Below are positions 45,765 to 55,402 of a DNA stretch of 64,000 nucleotides, in pieces (the stretch's first letter is position 1; every line of letters starts with the position of its first letter). Origin of the DNA: Actinoplanes xinjiangensis. GTDB taxonomy: Bacteria; Actinomycetota; Actinomycetes; Mycobacteriales; Micromonosporaceae. The translations under genes were made by a program, and so were the position numbers. Location: contig NZ_QGGR01000014.1 in the NCBI RefSeq assembly GCF_003148685.1, forward strand, positions 62,001 to 126,000, given 5' to 3'. The notes under the pieces are model-generated. The model was not told the DNA's origin, did not search any database, and saw nothing but the letters and a program-made list of their open reading frames with translations.

Positions 45765-46217
45765 TCAGGACCAGGAGCGGAACTCCGGAAGCAGCTCGGG
45801 CAGGGCGGGCGGCTCCAGACGGTCGGGCAGCCCGGCCAGGTCGGCCGGGGCGACCCAGGCGTGGGTGAGCAGTTCGCTCTGCTCGTACGGCAGAAGGCCC
45901 TCCCGGACCACCGGCGGCCGTGCGGTGGGGAAGGACGCGGTGAAGAACTGCTCCGGCCCCACGAACCGGGTGCCCTTCCAGACCGTGTCGCGCTGCACCT
46001 CGAGGTACCGGGAGCCGATCGCCGCCGGGTCCAGGCCGGTCTCCTCGGCGAGCTCGCGCCGCGCCGCCTCCAACGGTGTCTCGCCGGGGTCGATCCCGCC
46101 GCCGGGCGGCTCCCACAGCCGGCCGCCGGAGACCGGATCCGCCCAGTTCATGAGCAGAATGCGACCGTCGGCGTCGAAACAGATCACCCGAACCGCCGGG
46201 CGGTGAACGCTCGTCAT
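45765..46217 (-). CDS. NUDIX hydrolase
   Basis: A 150-residue protein with a complete Nudix box G-x5-E-x7-REUxEExGU (GGIDPGETPLEAARREL then AEETGL, about 39-61) in a single-domain fold starting VHRPAVRVICFDADGRILL. It hydrolyses a nucleoside diphosphate-linked substrate; which one is not evident. It is divergent from the Sua5 gene with 23 bases between. Confidence 0.93.
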   Translation of the reverse strand: MTSVHRPAVRVICFDADGRILLMNWADPVSGGRLWEPPGGGIDPGETPLEAARRELAEETGLDPAAIGSRYLEVQRDTVWKGTRFVGPEQFFTASFPTARPPVVREGLLPYEQSELLTHAWVAPADLAGLPDRLEPPALPELLPEFRSWS

Positions 46218-46240
46218 CGCCGAAGCCTAAGCTGTCGGGA

Positions 46241-46873
46241 GTGGCCAAGTACTTCGACGTGCACCCGGACAATCCGCAGGCGCGCAGCATCCACCAGATC
46301 GTCGAGCTGATCCGCTCCGACGGGCTGGTCGCCTACCCGACCGACTCGTGTTTCGCGCTCGGGTGCCGGCTGGGCAGCAAGGACGCGCTGGACCGGATCC
46401 GGTCGATCCGCAACCTCGACGACCGGCACCATTTCACGCTGATGTGTCACGACTTCGCCCAGCTGGGCCAGTTCGTGACGATCAACAATGCGCTGTTCCG
46501 GGCGGTGAAGGCCTCGACACCGGGGCCGTTCACGTTCATCCTCCCGGCGACGAAGGAGGTGCCGCGGCGGCTCCTGCATCCCAAGAAGAAGACGGTGGGG
46601 GTACGGATCACCGCGCACACCACGGCACAGGCGATCCTGGCCGAACTCGGTGAGCCGCTGGTCTCCTCGACGCTGCTGCTGCCGGGCGAGACCGAGCCGA
46701 TGACGCAGGGCTGGGAGATCAAGGAGACCCTGGACCACGCGATCGACGCGGTGATCGACTCCGGGGACTGCGGTACCGAGCCGACCACGGTGATCGACCT
46801 GTCCGAGGGCGAGCCGGAGATCCTGCGGATCGGTGCGGGCGACCCCGGCCGGTTCAGTTCAGCCGCAGTTTGA
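46241..46873 (+). CDS. L-threonylcarbamoyladenylate synthase (Sua5/YciO/YrdC family)
   Basis: GTG start; 210 residues. Motifs: GLVAYPTDSCFALGCRLGSKDALDRI (about 27-52, in two parts), FTLMCHDFAQLGQFV, STPGPFTFILPATKEVPRRLLHPKKKTVGVRI (two parts, about 88-120), and a late DCGTEPTTVIDLS. The sequence is closer to the YciO branch than to Sua5. Family members make threonylcarbamoyl-AMP for tRNA t6A or have an unclear RNA-linked role. The 3' end overlaps the convergent regulator gene by 20 bases. Confidence 0.9.
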   Translation: MAKYFDVHPDNPQARSIHQIVELIRSDGLVAYPTDSCFALGCRLGSKDALDRIRSIRNLDDRHHFTLMCHDFAQLGQFVTINNALFRAVKASTPGPFTFILPATKEVPRRLLHPKKKTVGVRITAHTTAQAILAELGEPLVSSTLLLPGETEPMTQGWEIKETLDHAIDAVIDSGDCGTEPTTVIDLSEGEPEILRIGAGDPGRFSSAAV

Positions 46874-49718
46874 CACGCAGCCCGGCCGCGCCCGGGTGGT
46901 CGAGCCGCTCCAGCAGCGCCAGGGCCTGCCGCCACTCGGCGACGGCGGCCGCGCTGTCACCGGCCGCGGCGTGGGCGTCGCCGAGGTGTTCGCGGATGTC
47001 GGCCTCGTTGGCGAGGTCCCCGGCGGACCGGTAGAGGTCCAGCGACCGCTGGTAGGCCTGTACCGCCCGGTCGTGGTCACCGAGGTGATGGTGTGCCCAG
47101 CCGATGCTGTCCCAGGTGGCGGCCTGCCCGTGCCGGTCACCGAGCGCGTCGTGCAGGGCCAGGGCCTCCCGGCAGTAGCGCAGGGTCAGGTCGTGGTGGC
47201 CGTCGCGGCCCAGTGACCAGCCCAGAGCGCTGAGGGCGCGGGCCTCGCCGACCACGTCGCCGGCTGCCCGGTAGAGCGGCCGGGCCTGGCGGATCAGATC
47301 CTGGCAGTCGGCGTTGCGGCCCTGCCGGTCGCGCATCCAGGCGATACCGAACAGGATGTTGGCGTGACCGCCCGGGTCGTCGAGCCGCTCGTAGAGACCG
47401 GCCGCCTCGGCGTAGTGGCCTTCGGCCTCGCCGTACCGGCCGACCTGCACGTAGCCGCGGGCCAGGGACTGGTGGGCGCCGGCTTCGGCACGGGTCTCGC
47501 CGCGGCGGCGGGCGGCGGTGACGGCGATCCGCTCGGCGGCCGCCCAGTCGTCCCAGTGGCCCTGCCGGTCCAGGAAGTCGTTCATCGCCCACGGCAGCTG
47601 CCAGCCGTAGTCGTCCAGGTCGGCGGCGTGGCGCAGCGCCGCCATCAGGCCGGCGTGCTCGGCGGTGAACCAGCGCAGGGCCTCGGCCTCGCCGCTCAGC
47701 GGCTCGGGGCGGACCCCGGCGGCCGGCGGCCGGACCGTCAACGGCCGCCGTTTGGCGTCCAGGTTCAGCGCGGCGGTGCGCGCGGTGTGCAGTAGGTGGT
47801 CCAGGAGGCGGCGCACGGCCGCGTCCCGTTCGGTCCCGGTCAGCAGATCCGCGGCGTACGCCCGGAGCAGATCGTGCATCACGTAGCGGCCGGGCCGGTG
47901 CTCGGCGAGCAGGCTGGCCCGCACCAGCTCACCGAGAGCCTCACCGACCCGGCCGTCAGCGGCTCCGCCAGACCGGCCGTCAACAGTCCCGCTAGACCGG
48001 CCGTCAGCGGTTCCGTCCGGCCGACCGTCAGCGGTTTCGTCCGGCCGGCCGTCAGCGGTTTCGCCCGGCCGGCCGTCAGCGGCTTCGTCCGGCCGGCCGT
48101 CAGCGGCGAGGGATGCCGCGGCGGCGGCCGAGATGTCGGGTCCCGGGTTGGCGCCGAGCAGCCGGAACAGCCGGGCCGCGGCCGGGCTCAGCGACCGGTA
48201 GGACCAGGAGAACACGGTCCGCGGATCGGTCTCGTCATCGTCGCCGAGGCCGTCGAGACGGGACCCGGCGAGTTCCGCGGCCAGGTCGCCGAGTGTCTCG
48301 CCGGAGCGGATGGCGGCCCGTGCCGCGACCGTGACCAGCGCGAGCGGCAGGCCGGCGGTGGCGGCGACCAGGGCGGCGGCGGTGCACGGCTCGGCGGCGA
48401 GACGGGCCGCGCCGAGCCGCCCGGCGAGCAGTTCACCGGCGGCGCCGGGGTCGAGGGCGTCGAGCGGCACCGGGGCGGCACCGTGCGAGGCGATCAGGCC
48501 GGTGAGCCGGTCCCGGCTGGTGACGACGGCGACGGTCGCACCGGCGCCGGGCAGCAGCGGCCGCACGTGGGCGGCGTCGCGGACGTTGTCGAGCACCAGC
48601 AGCAGCCGCCGCCCGGCGAGCAGGCCGCGCAGCAGACCGGTGCGGACGTCGAGGCCGTGCGGGACGGGCCGCCCGGGGTCGAGGGCGGCGATCAGGGTGC
48701 GGGCCGCCTCGTCGGCACCCATCACCTCGTCACTCCGGTCGAAGCCGCGCAGGTTGAGGTAGAGCTGCCCGTCTGGGAAACGGTGCCGGGCCCGGTGCCC
48801 CCAGTGCACGGCGAGGGCGGTCTTGCCGACACCGGGCGGACCGGTGACGACGGCGACGCGCAGCCCGCCGGCCAGCGCGCGGTCGAGTTCGCCGAGCTCG
48901 GCGCGGCGGCCGGTGAAGGCGATGGCGTCGGCGGGCAGCTGCGACAGCTCGCCGGCACGGCGGCCGGGCACCGCCACGGACGGCGCGTCGCCGCGCAGGA
49001 TCCGGGTGTGCAGGGCGGTCAGTTCGGGTCCGGGTTCGCTGCCCAGACGGTCGGCGATGGCATCCCTGGTACGCGCGAACGCCTCCAGCGCCTGCGCCGG
49101 CCGCCCGGCCGCGACCAGGGCACTCATCTGCACCGCGACCAGACCCTCGACGGTGGGGTGCTCGGCGGCGAACGGGGCGAGCCGTTCGGCGGCCTCCTCC
49201 GCGCGGCCCAGGCGCAGGGTGCTGCGGCCGAGGCGGGTGAGCACGTCGAGCCGTTCCCGGGCCAGGGCGTCACGGACCCGGGCCGCCCAGTCGCCGGGTA
49301 CTCCGGCGAGGGCCTCGTCGCCCCAGCCGTCGAGGGCGTCGAGCAGCAGCCGGCCGGCGAGTTCGTCGTCGCCGGCCTCCTCGGCGGCGCGGGCCTCGAT
49401 CACCAGGCGGCGGGCCCGGTGCAGGTCGACCAGGTCGGGCTCGCAGTCGATCAGGTAGCCACCGGCGGTGAACCGGAGGCTGCCGGCGCCGGGGACGGGG
49501 TCGAGGATCCGCCGCAGCCGGGTGGCGTACGGCGCGAGCGGGGTGGCCGAGCGTGGCGGCGAGTCGCCCCAGATCCGGTCGATGAGGGTGCCGGACGGGA
49601 CCACCTGGCGTGGAGTGAGCAGGAGCGCGGCGAGCAGGCAACGCTGTTTGCCGGGTCCGGGATCGACCTCGTGTGCGCCGTGCGACAGGCGCATCGGCCC
49701 CAGCAGCCGCCAGTGCAT
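46854..49718 (-). CDS. SARP/AfsR-type transcriptional regulator (BTAD-NB-ARC-TPR)
   Basis: Start chosen at the ATG at 49718 (MHWRLLGPMRLSHG) with GGGAGA nine bases upstream; 954 residues. Domains: OmpR-type winged helix (about 1-90), bacterial transcriptional activation domain (about 95-240), NB-ARC/STAND ATPase (about 270-520; Walker A VTGPPGVGKTALAVHWG, LLLVLDNVRDAAHVRPLL), an in-frame repeat segment (about 536-588), then TPR-like helices (about 720-940: GRYGEAEGHYAEAAGLYERL, HDRAVQAYQRSLDLYRSAGD). AfsR-like proteins switch on secondary metabolism or development on ATP and ligand binding. No biosynthetic cluster is adjacent. Confidence 0.93.
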   Translation of the reverse strand: MHWRLLGPMRLSHGAHEVDPGPGKQRCLLAALLLTPRQVVPSGTLIDRIWGDSPPRSATPLAPYATRLRRILDPVPGAGSLRFTAGGYLIDCEPDLVDLHRARRLVIEARAAEEAGDDELAGRLLLDALDGWGDEALAGVPGDWAARVRDALARERLDVLTRLGRSTLRLGRAEEAAERLAPFAAEHPTVEGLVAVQMSALVAAGRPAQALEAFARTRDAIADRLGSEPGPELTALHTRILRGDAPSVAVPGRRAGELSQLPADAIAFTGRRAELGELDRALAGGLRVAVVTGPPGVGKTALAVHWGHRARHRFPDGQLYLNLRGFDRSDEVMGADEAARTLIAALDPGRPVPHGLDVRTGLLRGLLAGRRLLLVLDNVRDAAHVRPLLPGAGATVAVVTSRDRLTGLIASHGAAPVPLDALDPGAAGELLAGRLGAARLAAEPCTAAALVAATAGLPLALVTVAARAAIRSGETLGDLAAELAGSRLDGLGDDDETDPRTVFSWSYRSLSPAAARLFRLLGANPGPDISAAAAASLAADGRPDEAADGRPGETADGRPDETADGRPDGTADGRSSGTVDGRSGGAADGRVGEALGELVRASLLAEHRPGRYVMHDLLRAYAADLLTGTERDAAVRRLLDHLLHTARTAALNLDAKRRPLTVRPPAAGVRPEPLSGEAEALRWFTAEHAGLMAALRHAADLDDYGWQLPWAMNDFLDRQGHWDDWAAAERIAVTAARRRGETRAEAGAHQSLARGYVQVGRYGEAEGHYAEAAGLYERLDDPGGHANILFGIAWMRDRQGRNADCQDLIRQARPLYRAAGDVVGEARALSALGWSLGRDGHHDLTLRYCREALALHDALGDRHGQAATWDSIGWAHHHLGDHDRAVQAYQRSLDLYRSAGDLANEADIREHLGDAHAAAGDSAAAVAEWRQALALLERLDHPGAAGLRVKLRLN
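47953..48110 (-). repeat. 24-bp tandem repeat in the AfsR-like gene
   Basis: Units with CCGTCAGCGGTTTCGTCCGG start at 47953, 47977, 48001, 48025, 48049, 48073 and 48097. They encode 8-residue ADGRPDET-type units between the ATPase and the TPR part. Period eight codons; about 6.5 copies. Confidence 0.93.
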
Positions 49719-49848
49719 CTCGGTTGGTCTCCCGGTCGTTCCCCGCTCCGAGCCTAGAACAATTGCCGACGTGCAAGCGTTTTGCAAACGGGGATCGACA
49801 CCATGGTCCGGCGTCCACGGGCCACGGGGGGTCGTGGGCGCCCGATCA

Positions 49849-49863
49849 CGTCCACTGTGGACG
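49849..49863. promoter_or_regulatory. 15-bp palindrome upstream of the AfsR-like gene
   Basis: CGTCCAC-T-GTGGACG, a perfect inverted repeat about 130 bases before the regulator's start in its 196-base upstream region. It could be an operator; no family assignment is possible. Confidence 0.4.
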
Positions 49864-49914
49864 AATCGCCGGGGGTGGCCGAGGCCTCCCCCGGTTGTCC
49901 GTTTCCGGCCCCGG

Positions 49915-51315
49915 TCAAACCTCCCGGGTCTCGAAGATCTCCAGGGGCACGGCCGCGGCCAGCGCCGCCGTGCCGAGATCGTTCGGGTGCAGGCCGTCGC
50001 CGCAGTCGTACCGCGCCCGCATCCGGCGCGGGGACCTCGGGTCGCGGACGGCGGCGTCGAAGTCGATCACCGCGTCGTACTGGCCGGCGGTCCGGATCCA
50101 GTGGTTGAGCTCCTGCCGCTTGGTCTCGTTGGCCCGGGTGTCGTAGCGGCGGGCCGATCCGCCGAACGGGAGCAGCGTCCCGCCGTACACCCGCAGGCCG
50201 TTGATCTTCGCCTTGTCGATCAGCTCCCGGTGGCCGGCGATCAGCTGGGCGGCGGTCAGACGGGGGTTGTTGCCCAGGTCGTTCACGCCGATCAGGGTGA
50301 CGACGTGGCGGACGCCGGGGTGGGCGAGCACGTCCCGCTCGAAGCGGCGCAGCGCGGCCGGGCCGATCGACGCCTTCGCGTGGGCGTGGCCGGTCGGGTC
50401 CTCGTAGCCGAAGAGCAGCCGGTTGCCGCTGAGACCGGCGTTGAGCAGGCCGCGCGGCCGGTGCTCGCCGCGGAGCCGGCGGGACAGCAGGTCGGGCCAG
50501 CGGTGGTTGGCGCTGTCGGTGGTCCGGGTGCCGCAGGTGATCGAGTCGCCGAGCGCGACGATCGCGGTGGCGTCGCCGGTCGCGCGGACGCTGATGCCGG
50601 TGAGCCAGAGGTAGCGGGTGGTGCGGCGGCCGCCGCCCGGCTCGTCGGTGAAGGTGGCGTCGCCGTCGACGATCAGGTTGGACTGCTTGGCGCGGGGGCT
50701 GACGGTGCCGGCCCGGACGGTGCCCGGCAGGTGGAGGCTGATGACCAGGTCGGCACCGGGCGCGACGAGCAGGTCGGCCGGGTCGCTGAACAGGACGCCG
50801 CCGGGCGCCAGGACGGCCCCGGCCGAGCCGCCGAAGGTCAGCGGCCGGATACTGCCGGGAACGGTGTCGCAGGATCCCCGGGTGCCGGCGCGTAGCCCGA
50901 TCGTGGCGGCACCGATGCGCACCGGCTCGGTGCCGAACTCGTTGGACAGGGTGACGCGTGGCAGGTCACCGCCGACGCTGGTGTGGACCACCTGACGTAC
51001 CGTCTTGCCGGCGAGCGTGAGAACCTTGCGGGCCGGGACGGCGGTGGGCGCGGCCGCCCAGGTGCCGACCCGGGCCGGGCGGCGGTAGATGGGGTCGCCC
51101 TCGCCGGCCTCGCCGGGGGTGCCCATCACCACGGTCGCCCCGGCGCCTGCCAGGAGCAGGCCACGACGGGTCACGGCCCGGTGGAACGCCGGCTGGCGGA
51201 CGGCATCGGGCAGACCGATAAGAGAGCTTTTCGCGGAGATGCGGTTAAAGTACGTATCCTTGCGGTTCGTCGTCAAGCCACCCTCCGGTGTACAGCGCCC
51301 CCGACAGCGCGACAT
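49915..51315 (-). CDS. Secreted SGNH/GDSL-family hydrolase (Tat-like signal)
   Basis: The outer limit of the frame is given. The true start is uncertain; a TTG at 51276 (LTTNRKDT) preceded by GGAGGG is an alternative. A twin-arginine-like signal (TRRGLLLAGAGATVVMG) lies about 50 residues in. An SGNH hydrolase follows: VALGDSITCGTRTTDSANHRW with the nucleophile Ser, TLIGVNDLGNNPRL, and DGLHPNDLGTAALA with the Asp/His pair. An N-terminal beta-rich region (VGTWAAAPTAVP, LRQ-type) is typical of a large actinomycete subgroup. It lies 34 bases downstream of the LPMO gene and may be the last gene of the cellulolytic operon; substrate unknown. Confidence 0.85.
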   Translation of the reverse strand: MSRCRGRCTPEGGLTTNRKDTYFNRISAKSSLIGLPDAVRQPAFHRAVTRRGLLLAGAGATVVMGTPGEAGEGDPIYRRPARVGTWAAAPTAVPARKVLTLAGKTVRQVVHTSVGGDLPRVTLSNEFGTEPVRIGAATIGLRAGTRGSCDTVPGSIRPLTFGGSAGAVLAPGGVLFSDPADLLVAPGADLVISLHLPGTVRAGTVSPRAKQSNLIVDGDATFTDEPGGGRRTTRYLWLTGISVRATGDATAIVALGDSITCGTRTTDSANHRWPDLLSRRLRGEHRPRGLLNAGLSGNRLLFGYEDPTGHAHAKASIGPAALRRFERDVLAHPGVRHVVTLIGVNDLGNNPRLTAAQLIAGHRELIDKAKINGLRVYGGTLLPFGGSARRYDTRANETKRQELNHWIRTAGQYDAVIDFDAAVRDPRSPRRMRARYDCGDGLHPNDLGTAALAAAVPLEIFETREV

Positions 51316-51349
51316 CAGTCACACTGCCGGGGGAACCGTCACCTGGGCG

Positions 51350-52462
51350 TCACGCCGTGGTGCACGCCAGGTTCTGCACCGTCGGCGCCGAGGTGCCGGA
51401 GGCGAGGAATCCGAACGTGACGTGGCCGTTGGCCGGCACGGTCGCGTTCCAGCCCTCCGGCGTCACGGAGACCAGCGACCCGCTGCTGCTCCCCTTGGCG
51501 CTCCAGACCTGGGCGAGCTGCTGCCCGCCGGGCCAGGTCCAGTTGATCTTCCAGTTGCTCACCGGGGTGGTTCCCGCATGCACCATGATCTCGCCCTGGA
51601 AGCCGCCGGTCCACGCCGACACGATCGAGTACATCGCGGTGCAGCCGCCCGGGGTGCCGGGCGACGGGCTGCCCGGGTTGCTCGGCGACGGGCTGCCGGG
51701 GTTGCTGGGTGACGGGCTGCCGGGGTTGCTCGGCGACGGGGTGGTGCCGCCGCCGATGCCGGTGACCTCGCCGTTACCGCCGTCGAAGACCACGTCGGAG
51801 CAGCCGTAGAAGGTCTCCTGGCTGTCCGAGCGCGACCACACCGAGTAGATCAGGTGCTTGCCGGTCTTGTTCGCCGGCAGCCGCCCGGTCCAGTAGTAGT
51901 GCCCGTCGTCGGTGCCCGGCCCGCCGTTGGCCGCCGGGTTGGTCACCTGGTCGAACGGCGTCGGCTCCAGGTCGCCCCAGGCGAGCGGCTTGTTCGGGTT
52001 GTAGCCGTCCTTGGTGATGTAGAGGGAGAACGTGCCCGGGTGCTTGGCCCAGTTGTTGTACTTGAACTGCACGCTCGCCCCTGCGGTCAGGTGCGTCGTC
52101 GGCCAGTCGGTGCGGGCCAGGTTGAAACCGGTGAAGTTGTACGGCCCCCCGGTCCCACCACTGCAGAGCTGACCGTCCGGAAGGAACCCGTTGACCCGCC
52201 CGGCCCCGTCGGACCGGAGCACGGCGAACCAGTTGTACAGAGAGGTGACGCCGCTCGCCGCCACCGCCGCGGCACAGGCCGCGTTCTTCGGCTCGATCGC
52301 GCCGGACTGCGGGTTGCGGCCGTCCTGGTAGCAGAACCAGGTACGGCTACCCGGAACTTGGATGGCGCCGTGTGCCTGGGCCGGGCTCGTCGGAAGAGCC
52401 AGGATCCCGGCCGTGGCGGCGAACAGGGCCACCACGGCCATGCGAATGAGTTTCATCGTCAT
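51350..52462 (-). CDS. AA10 lytic polysaccharide monooxygenase with CBM2
   Basis: The start overlaps the GH48 stop (ATGA), so translation is coupled. A signal peptide of 30 residues ends ...TSPAQA, leaving His31 (HGAIQVPGSRTW) as the mature N-terminus, the first ligand of the copper histidine brace. The second His is in WAKHPGTF. The C-terminal part of the AA10 domain has TGKHLIYSVWSRSDSQETFYGCSDVVF. A linker of repeated SPSNPGSP units (about 240-270) joins a family 2 cellulose-binding module (CTAMYSIVSAWTGGF, about 274-370). The enzyme oxidatively cleaves cellulose or chitin surfaces; CBM2 and neighbours favour cellulose. Confidence 0.95.
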   Translation of the reverse strand: MTMKLIRMAVVALFAATAGILALPTSPAQAHGAIQVPGSRTWFCYQDGRNPQSGAIEPKNAACAAAVAASGVTSLYNWFAVLRSDGAGRVNGFLPDGQLCSGGTGGPYNFTGFNLARTDWPTTHLTAGASVQFKYNNWAKHPGTFSLYITKDGYNPNKPLAWGDLEPTPFDQVTNPAANGGPGTDDGHYYWTGRLPANKTGKHLIYSVWSRSDSQETFYGCSDVVFDGGNGEVTGIGGGTTPSPSNPGSPSPSNPGSPSPSNPGSPSPGTPGGCTAMYSIVSAWTGGFQGEIMVHAGTTPVSNWKINWTWPGGQQLAQVWSAKGSSSGSLVSVTPEGWNATVPANGHVTFGFLASGTSAPTVQNLACTTA

Positions 52463-55386
52463 CCCTGGGGGAAGAGGCGGGCGTATTCGGCGTAGCCGGT
52501 GGCCACGTCGACCTGCGCCCAGAACCGGTGATAGTTGAAGGACGGCGCGGGACCGCCCTTGAGGTAGGCGTCGAGCTTCGGGAAGTCGGGGTCGTCGCGG
52601 TAGAAGCTGCGGATGTCCAGGAACGAGACACCCGGCTTGATGACGTCGCCGTTCGGCATCTCACCGGTCCAGCCCGGCGGGATGTAGAGGCCCTGACCGG
52701 TGGAGGCGTTGTAGACGTCGTCCATCCGGTTGTAGTCGGCGCGGGTCTCGGTGCTCGACACGCCCTTGTCGTCCTTGAACGCCCAGATCGCGTCGAGCAG
52801 CCCCTTGGCCGCCGTCTTGGCCTGCGCGTTGCCGGACTTGGCGGCGTAGAAGGTGAGCAGCTTGGCGTACGAGCCGGCCACCCCGAGGTCCTGGCTGTGG
52901 TTGAGGACGGTCACGTGCAGGTTGGTGTTGGCGGCCGGGTTCGACGGGTTCCAGGTGGCCGGCGCGCCCGACCACTGCAGGTCGGACGGGATGGCGAAGG
53001 TGTTCGTCCCGATGGTGGTGTTCGCCAGCGCCCACGGCACCCACTTGTCGAGCACCGCCTTGGCCTTGGCGTTGCCGGTCACGTAGTACAGCTCGGCGAG
53101 CCGCTCCAGCGACCAGGTCTGCATGCCGAACCAGCGGTTGGACGGCGGGTCCTCGTAGACCGGGGCCTCGACGTACGACAGCCCGTAGAACTGCGGGACG
53201 TTCGTGGGCCGCGCCGAGTAGTTGCCGTTCCAGCTGTTGGTCGCACCGCCGGCGATGGCACCCTCGGACGACTGGAGCCACTGGTAGAACTCCAGCTGCC
53301 GGTCGAGGCTGGCCTGCCAGTCGGCCTTCGCGGTCGGCGACTTCGGGTTGAAGGCGCTGACGTTGGACATGATGTACGCGGCCATCGGGTTCTGATAGCC
53401 GAAGTGGCTGACGCTGGAGCCGATGCGCCACGCCCAGCCCGCGTTGGTGTCGTAGGCCCCGCCCCAGGCGTAGTACCACGACATCAGGTTGCTGGAGGCG
53501 TTCTTGCCGGTGCCGGCCGGGCACGAGGTGGACGCGCAGCCGGGCTGCTTGAAGTACTTGTCGTAGAACGAGTACCGCAGGTAGTCGCCCATCTTGGCGG
53601 CGTTGGCGACGGTGGTCGAGATCTGCGCCTGCTTGCCCTGCTCGGTGGCCCACTGCAGAGCCCAGTAGGCGACCTGTACGGCGCGGGCGTCGGCGTCCGG
53701 CGCGTTGGTGTACTTCCACTGCTTGGCGTAGGACGCGTCCTTGGTGAACAGGTCCAGGTAGCCGTTCGGGCCGCCGTGCGCGAACGTGTCGCAGGACGGC
53801 TGCGGCACGGTCTCGAAGGTCGACTCCTGCGGGCCGCGCTGGAACGTGTTGATGTACGCGACGCGGGTGGTGCCGTCACCGCAGCGGCCGAAGCCGTAGA
53901 CGTTGTCGACGTCCAGCAGCCAGTGCATGCCGTAGATGTCGGAGGTGCCGTACGCCGACTTCAGTTCGGCGGCCAGCGGGTCGGTACCGACCGACACGCC
54001 GGTGTCGAGCTGCGACGGGTACTGCGACGGCAGCGGGTACTCGGCCGCGTACGTCGCCGGCTTGGCGGGGTTGTAGTTGTCGTTGGTCGGCTGGTCGGCG
54101 TGGGACGGGATGATGTACTTCTCCATCGTGGTCCAGGCGCTGTTGAACGGCGCCCAGTTGCCGGTGATCCGCGAGTTGGCGGCCTCCAGCCACAGCCAGT
54201 AGGAGAACGCCTCACTGGTGGTCTCGTGACCGTGGTCGGGCGCCTCGTCGATCAGCGTCTCGATCGAGTGGTAGGGCACGCCCTCCGGGCTGAAGTAGCC
54301 GTTGGCCGGGTTCTTCAGGTCGTTGTAGAGCTGGGTGAACCGGGTGTCCACCGAGCCGGGCTCGGTGACCGTGACGCCGAGCTGGGCCGCCGTGTAGCCG
54401 GTCGAGGTGGCCGAGATCGTCGCCGTGGAACCGGCGGTCGCGGTCGAGGCGGCCGCGACGGTGACCGACTGGCCGGTGCTCCAGTTCGACGGCGTGAAGG
54501 TGAGCGTCGCCGGGGTCACGGTGACCGCGGTGGACCCGGCGCTGCGGGCCACGGCCACGGTGACGTTCGCGGTCGGCGCCTTGCTCAGCGCGAGCTTGAA
54601 CGAGCCGCTGGCGCCCGGGTTGATCGCCAGGGAGGTGGCGTCGGCGACGATCGCCGGGGTGGTCGCCGCGTCCACGAAGACCGGCACGTCGGCGGTGCTG
54701 CTCTTGGTACCGGCGTTGTCGTACGCGATGGCCTGCACGCGATAGGCGGCGCTCTGCGCCGGAACCCCGTCCCAGGAGTACGTGTACGGCGCGGTCGTGT
54801 CGGTGCCCAGCAGCAGCCCGTCGTGGTAGAACTCGACCTTGGCGATGGTCTGCCCGCTCGCCGCCGTGGCGGTCGCCGCGATCGGGATCGAGGCCGGCGC
54901 GGTGTAGCGGGTGTTCGCCGCCGGGCTGGTGATGGCGACGGTCGGCGCGTTCGCCGCCTGGTTGCAGGTGGTGCCGTTGAGCGTGAACGCGGTGGGCACC
55001 GGGTTGGCCGAGCCGAAGGAGCCGTTGAAGCCGGTGCCGACGGTCGCGTTGGTGCCCAGCGAACCGTTCCAGGCCGCGTTGTTGACGGTGACGCGCTGGC
55101 CGGACTGGCTGTAGATGCCGCTCCAGCCCTGTACCGCCTTCTGCGCGGCGTCCGGGAAGTCGAACTCGAGCTTCCAGGTGCTCAGCGGATCACCGGTGTT
55201 CTTGATCTGGATGTCGCCGGTGAAGCCGCCGGACCACTGGCTCTGCACCTTGTAGACGACGGTGCAGCCGGCCGCGGCATAGGCCGGGGCACCGGCCGCC
55301 AGGACCGCGCCGGCGCCGAGGACGGCGACGCCGGCGACGGCGACTCTGCGCCGGAACCTACCGGCGCGTCGGGGGGATGGGGTCAC
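52459..55386 (-). CDS. GH48 cellobiohydrolase with N-terminal CBM2
   Basis: The GTG start follows GGAGAGGAATTCCCC. Signal peptide (RRRVAVAGVAVLGAGAVLAAG...YA), then CBM2 (about 40-145: CTVVYKVQSQWSGGFTGD), an Ig-like domain (about 150-235: APTVAITSPAANTRYTAP), a second beta domain (about 240-330), then the GH48 catalytic domain to residue 975. Catalytic-domain hallmarks include DHGHETTSEAFSYWLWLEA (the motif bearing the proposed acid Glu), IYGMHWLLDVDNVYGFG and NWNGNYSARP-like sequence. It is a processive exo-cellulase acting on crystalline cellulose. Middle gene of GH74-GH48-AA10. Confidence 0.97.
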   Translation of the reverse strand: MTPSPRRAGRFRRRVAVAGVAVLGAGAVLAAGAPAYAAAGCTVVYKVQSQWSGGFTGDIQIKNTGDPLSTWKLEFDFPDAAQKAVQGWSGIYSQSGQRVTVNNAAWNGSLGTNATVGTGFNGSFGSANPVPTAFTLNGTTCNQAANAPTVAITSPAANTRYTAPASIPIAATATAASGQTIAKVEFYHDGLLLGTDTTAPYTYSWDGVPAQSAAYRVQAIAYDNAGTKSSTADVPVFVDAATTPAIVADATSLAINPGASGSFKLALSKAPTANVTVAVARSAGSTAVTVTPATLTFTPSNWSTGQSVTVAAASTATAGSTATISATSTGYTAAQLGVTVTEPGSVDTRFTQLYNDLKNPANGYFSPEGVPYHSIETLIDEAPDHGHETTSEAFSYWLWLEAANSRITGNWAPFNSAWTTMEKYIIPSHADQPTNDNYNPAKPATYAAEYPLPSQYPSQLDTGVSVGTDPLAAELKSAYGTSDIYGMHWLLDVDNVYGFGRCGDGTTRVAYINTFQRGPQESTFETVPQPSCDTFAHGGPNGYLDLFTKDASYAKQWKYTNAPDADARAVQVAYWALQWATEQGKQAQISTTVANAAKMGDYLRYSFYDKYFKQPGCASTSCPAGTGKNASSNLMSWYYAWGGAYDTNAGWAWRIGSSVSHFGYQNPMAAYIMSNVSAFNPKSPTAKADWQASLDRQLEFYQWLQSSEGAIAGGATNSWNGNYSARPTNVPQFYGLSYVEAPVYEDPPSNRWFGMQTWSLERLAELYYVTGNAKAKAVLDKWVPWALANTTIGTNTFAIPSDLQWSGAPATWNPSNPAANTNLHVTVLNHSQDLGVAGSYAKLLTFYAAKSGNAQAKTAAKGLLDAIWAFKDDKGVSSTETRADYNRMDDVYNASTGQGLYIPPGWTGEMPNGDVIKPGVSFLDIRSFYRDDPDFPKLDAYLKGGPAPSFNYHRFWAQVDVATGYAEYARLFPQG

Positions 55387-55402
55387 GGGGAATTCCTCTC
55401 CG

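Noticed and set aside
46854..49718. Secondary-metabolite cluster controlled by the SARP-type regulator
   Set aside because: Neighbouring genes are housekeeping or cellulolytic; no biosynthetic genes are seen in the window.
47796..49757. Long plus-strand open frame opposite the AfsR-like gene
   Set aside because: Gly/Gln/Arg-rich translation with no motifs; a GC-driven shadow of the regulator.
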